From assembly GCA_021819535.1 (NCBI GenBank), contig JAKAQU010000164.1, forward strand, positions 1-6,709: a stretch of 6,709 bases of DNA, in the 5' to 3' direction. Each line of letters opens with the position of its first letter. Position 1 is the first letter of the stretch. Shown here in pieces: positions 5,482 through 6,709 of this stretch. The DNA is from Pseudomonadota bacterium. Its GTDB lineage: Bacteria > Pseudomonadota > Alphaproteobacteria > Acetobacterales > Acetobacteraceae. The notes beneath the pieces were generated by a model. It made no database searches, was not told where the DNA came from, and saw only the letters and a list, made by a program, of their open reading frames with translations. The position numbers were made by a program, and so were the translations under genes.

Positions 5482-6702
5482 ATGGCGATGATGCCAGATC
5501 GCATCCGCCTGCTTCCCGAGACGCTGGTCAACCGCATCGCCGCTGGCGAGGTGATCGAGCGCCCGGCGGCGGTGGTCAAGGAACTGGTCGAAAACGCGCT
5601 CGATGCCAGGGCGCGGCGCATCGAAATCGCGATCGAAGGCGGCGGCATCGCGCGCATAGCGGTCGCCGATGACGGCATCGGCATCGCCGCCGATGATTTG
5701 CCGCTTGCCGTCGCCCGCCATGCGACCTCGAAGCTCGGCGACGACCAGCTCATCCGCATCACGACGCTCGGGTTTCGTGGCGAGGCGCTGCCCTCGATCG
5801 GCGCGGTCGCGCGGCTCGCCATCACCTCGCGGCCGCGCGGCGCCGAGCACGCGATGACCCTCCGCGTCGAAGGCGGGCAGGTGTTCGCCGCCATCCCCGC
5901 GGCCGGCCGCGAAGGCACCGAAATCGTGGTGCGCGATCTTTTTTTCGCAACCCCGGCGCGGCGCAAATTCCTCAAATCGATCCGCAGCGAGGCCGACGCG
6001 GCGGAGGCGATGGCGCGGCGGCTCGCGCTTGCCGCCCCCGCGGTTGCTTTCCGCTGCGAGAGCGATGGCCGCGTTCTCTTCGACCGCCCGGCCGAGACCC
6101 TCGCCGCCCGCATCACGGGGCTGTTCGGCGCCAACACCGCCGAGGGGCTGATCGCCGTGGAAGCGACGCGCGGCGCACTCCGCCTCTCCGGCTTTGCCAG
6201 TGCCGCGACACTGACCCGGGCGAGCGGCGGCTGGCAGTATTTCATCGTCAATGGCCGGCCGGTCGTCGATCCGGTGCTGCGCACGGCACTCCGCGTCGCC
6301 TATCGCGATGTCGTCCCCGCCGGTCGCCACCCGGTCGCCGTGCTCTCTCTCGAGCTTCCGGTCGAGGAGGTCGATGTCAATGTCCATCCGGCGAAAAGCG
6401 AATTGCGCTATCGCGATCCGGACGGGGTGCGCGCCCTGATGATCGGGGCGCTCAGAGCCGCGCTGGCCATGCCGCTCGGTGCGGGCGCCGCGCCACACGC
6501 CGCTTTCCGCCCGCGCGCGCAACCAGCCTATGAATTCGCGGGAGATGTCGCGCCGACCAAGCCGATGCACTTCGCCGAGCCGCGCCTTCCCTTTGCCGCA
6601 CCGCCGGCGGCGCGCAGGTTCGATCCCGCGCCCTTTTCCCTGCCCGCGACACCGCACGCCGAGGCGAGTGGCGCCGGCGCGCTGGTCTCTGCGCCGGAAT
6701 AA
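5482..6702 (+). CDS. mutL: DNA mismatch repair protein MutL, ATPase domain and partial linker only
   Basis: MutL links mismatch recognition by MutS to strand incision. The 406-residue product holds a complete N-terminal GHKL ATPase region: RIAAGEVIERPAAVVKELVENALDA (18-42, catalytic Glu34 and Mg-binding Asn38), DDGIG (63-67), HATSKL (80-85), GFRGEAL (97-103), LFFATPARRKFLKS (about 154-167), and VDVNVHPAKSELRY near residues 300-313. After about residue 335 comes an Ala/Pro-rich linker, and the frame stops at TAA 6700-6702. MutL proteins usually run to about 600 residues, so the C-terminal dimerisation (and, in many bacteria, endonuclease) domain is missing from this frame. A frameshift, nonsense change, sequencing error or a split gene are all possible; only seven bases follow. 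ATG 5482 is used, but ATG 5488 and 5491 are equally plausible and closer to the family start (MPDRIRLLP). The only ribosome-binding hint is a weak GGAA at 5467-5470. Confidence 0.93.
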   Translation: MAMMPDRIRLLPETLVNRIAAGEVIERPAAVVKELVENALDARARRIEIAIEGGGIARIAVADDGIGIAADDLPLAVARHATSKLGDDQLIRITTLGFRGEALPSIGAVARLAITSRPRGAEHAMTLRVEGGQVFAAIPAAGREGTEIVVRDLFFATPARRKFLKSIRSEADAAEAMARRLALAAPAVAFRCESDGRVLFDRPAETLAARITGLFGANTAEGLIAVEATRGALRLSGFASAATLTRASGGWQYFIVNGRPVVDPVLRTALRVAYRDVVPAGRHPVAVLSLELPVEEVDVNVHPAKSELRYRDPDGVRALMIGALRAALAMPLGAGAAPHAAFRPRAQPAYEFAGDVAPTKPMHFAEPRLPFAAPPAARRFDPAPFSLPATPHAEASGAGALVSAPE

Positions 6703-6709
6703 GATCGGA

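Noticed and set aside
5452..6657. Long open frame on the minus strand opposite mutL (401 codons)
   Set aside because: It is Arg/Gly/Asp-rich low-complexity translation with no recognisable motif, typical of the antisense shadow of a G+C-rich gene; the + strand has unmistakable MutL motifs.

Overview
The window is about 65-70% G+C in its coding parts and has the gene content of an alphaproteobacterium. The most likely family is Acetobacteraceae (Rhodospirillales), judged from the YdcH-type small gene/purE/purK order, the style of the PurK and glycosyltransferase proteins, and an A/T-rich palindromic intergenic repeat of a kind I recall from acetic-acid-bacterium and Acidiphilium-like genomes. 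That assignment is by recall and inference; no 16S or other marker is present.

Layout from left to right: (1) the 3' end of a PAPS-type sulfotransferase gene, cut by the window edge (2-436, +). (2) A 197-base spacer in which I see nothing firm. (3) A purine-synthesis cluster on the + strand: a 67-residue DUF465/YdcH-family protein (634-837), then purE overlapping its stop by 4 bases (834-1397), then purK (1566-2741). PurE and PurK carry out consecutive half-steps that turn AIR into CAIR. PurE and purK are separated by a 140-base inverted-repeat element made of three hairpins, far richer in A/T than its surroundings. (4) A convergent gene for a secreted, probably outer-membrane beta-barrel protein (2707-3513, -), whose 3' end overlaps the 3' end of purK by 35 bases. 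(5) A divergent intergenic region of about 220 bases with a 3 x 15-base tandem repeat. (6) A large multi-pass membrane glycosyltransferase of the ArnT/PMT (GT83-like) type (3686/3737-5413, +). (7) mutL (5482-6702, +), which encodes the full ATPase domain but stops in the linker, so no C-terminal domain is present in this reading frame.

Most of this is ordinary chromosomal housekeeping. The points that deserve a second look are the palindromic element inside the pur cluster, the short MutL, the tail-to-tail overlap of purK with the beta-barrel gene, and the 15-base tandem repeat just before the glycosyltransferase. I do not see a new defence, mobile or biosynthetic system here.
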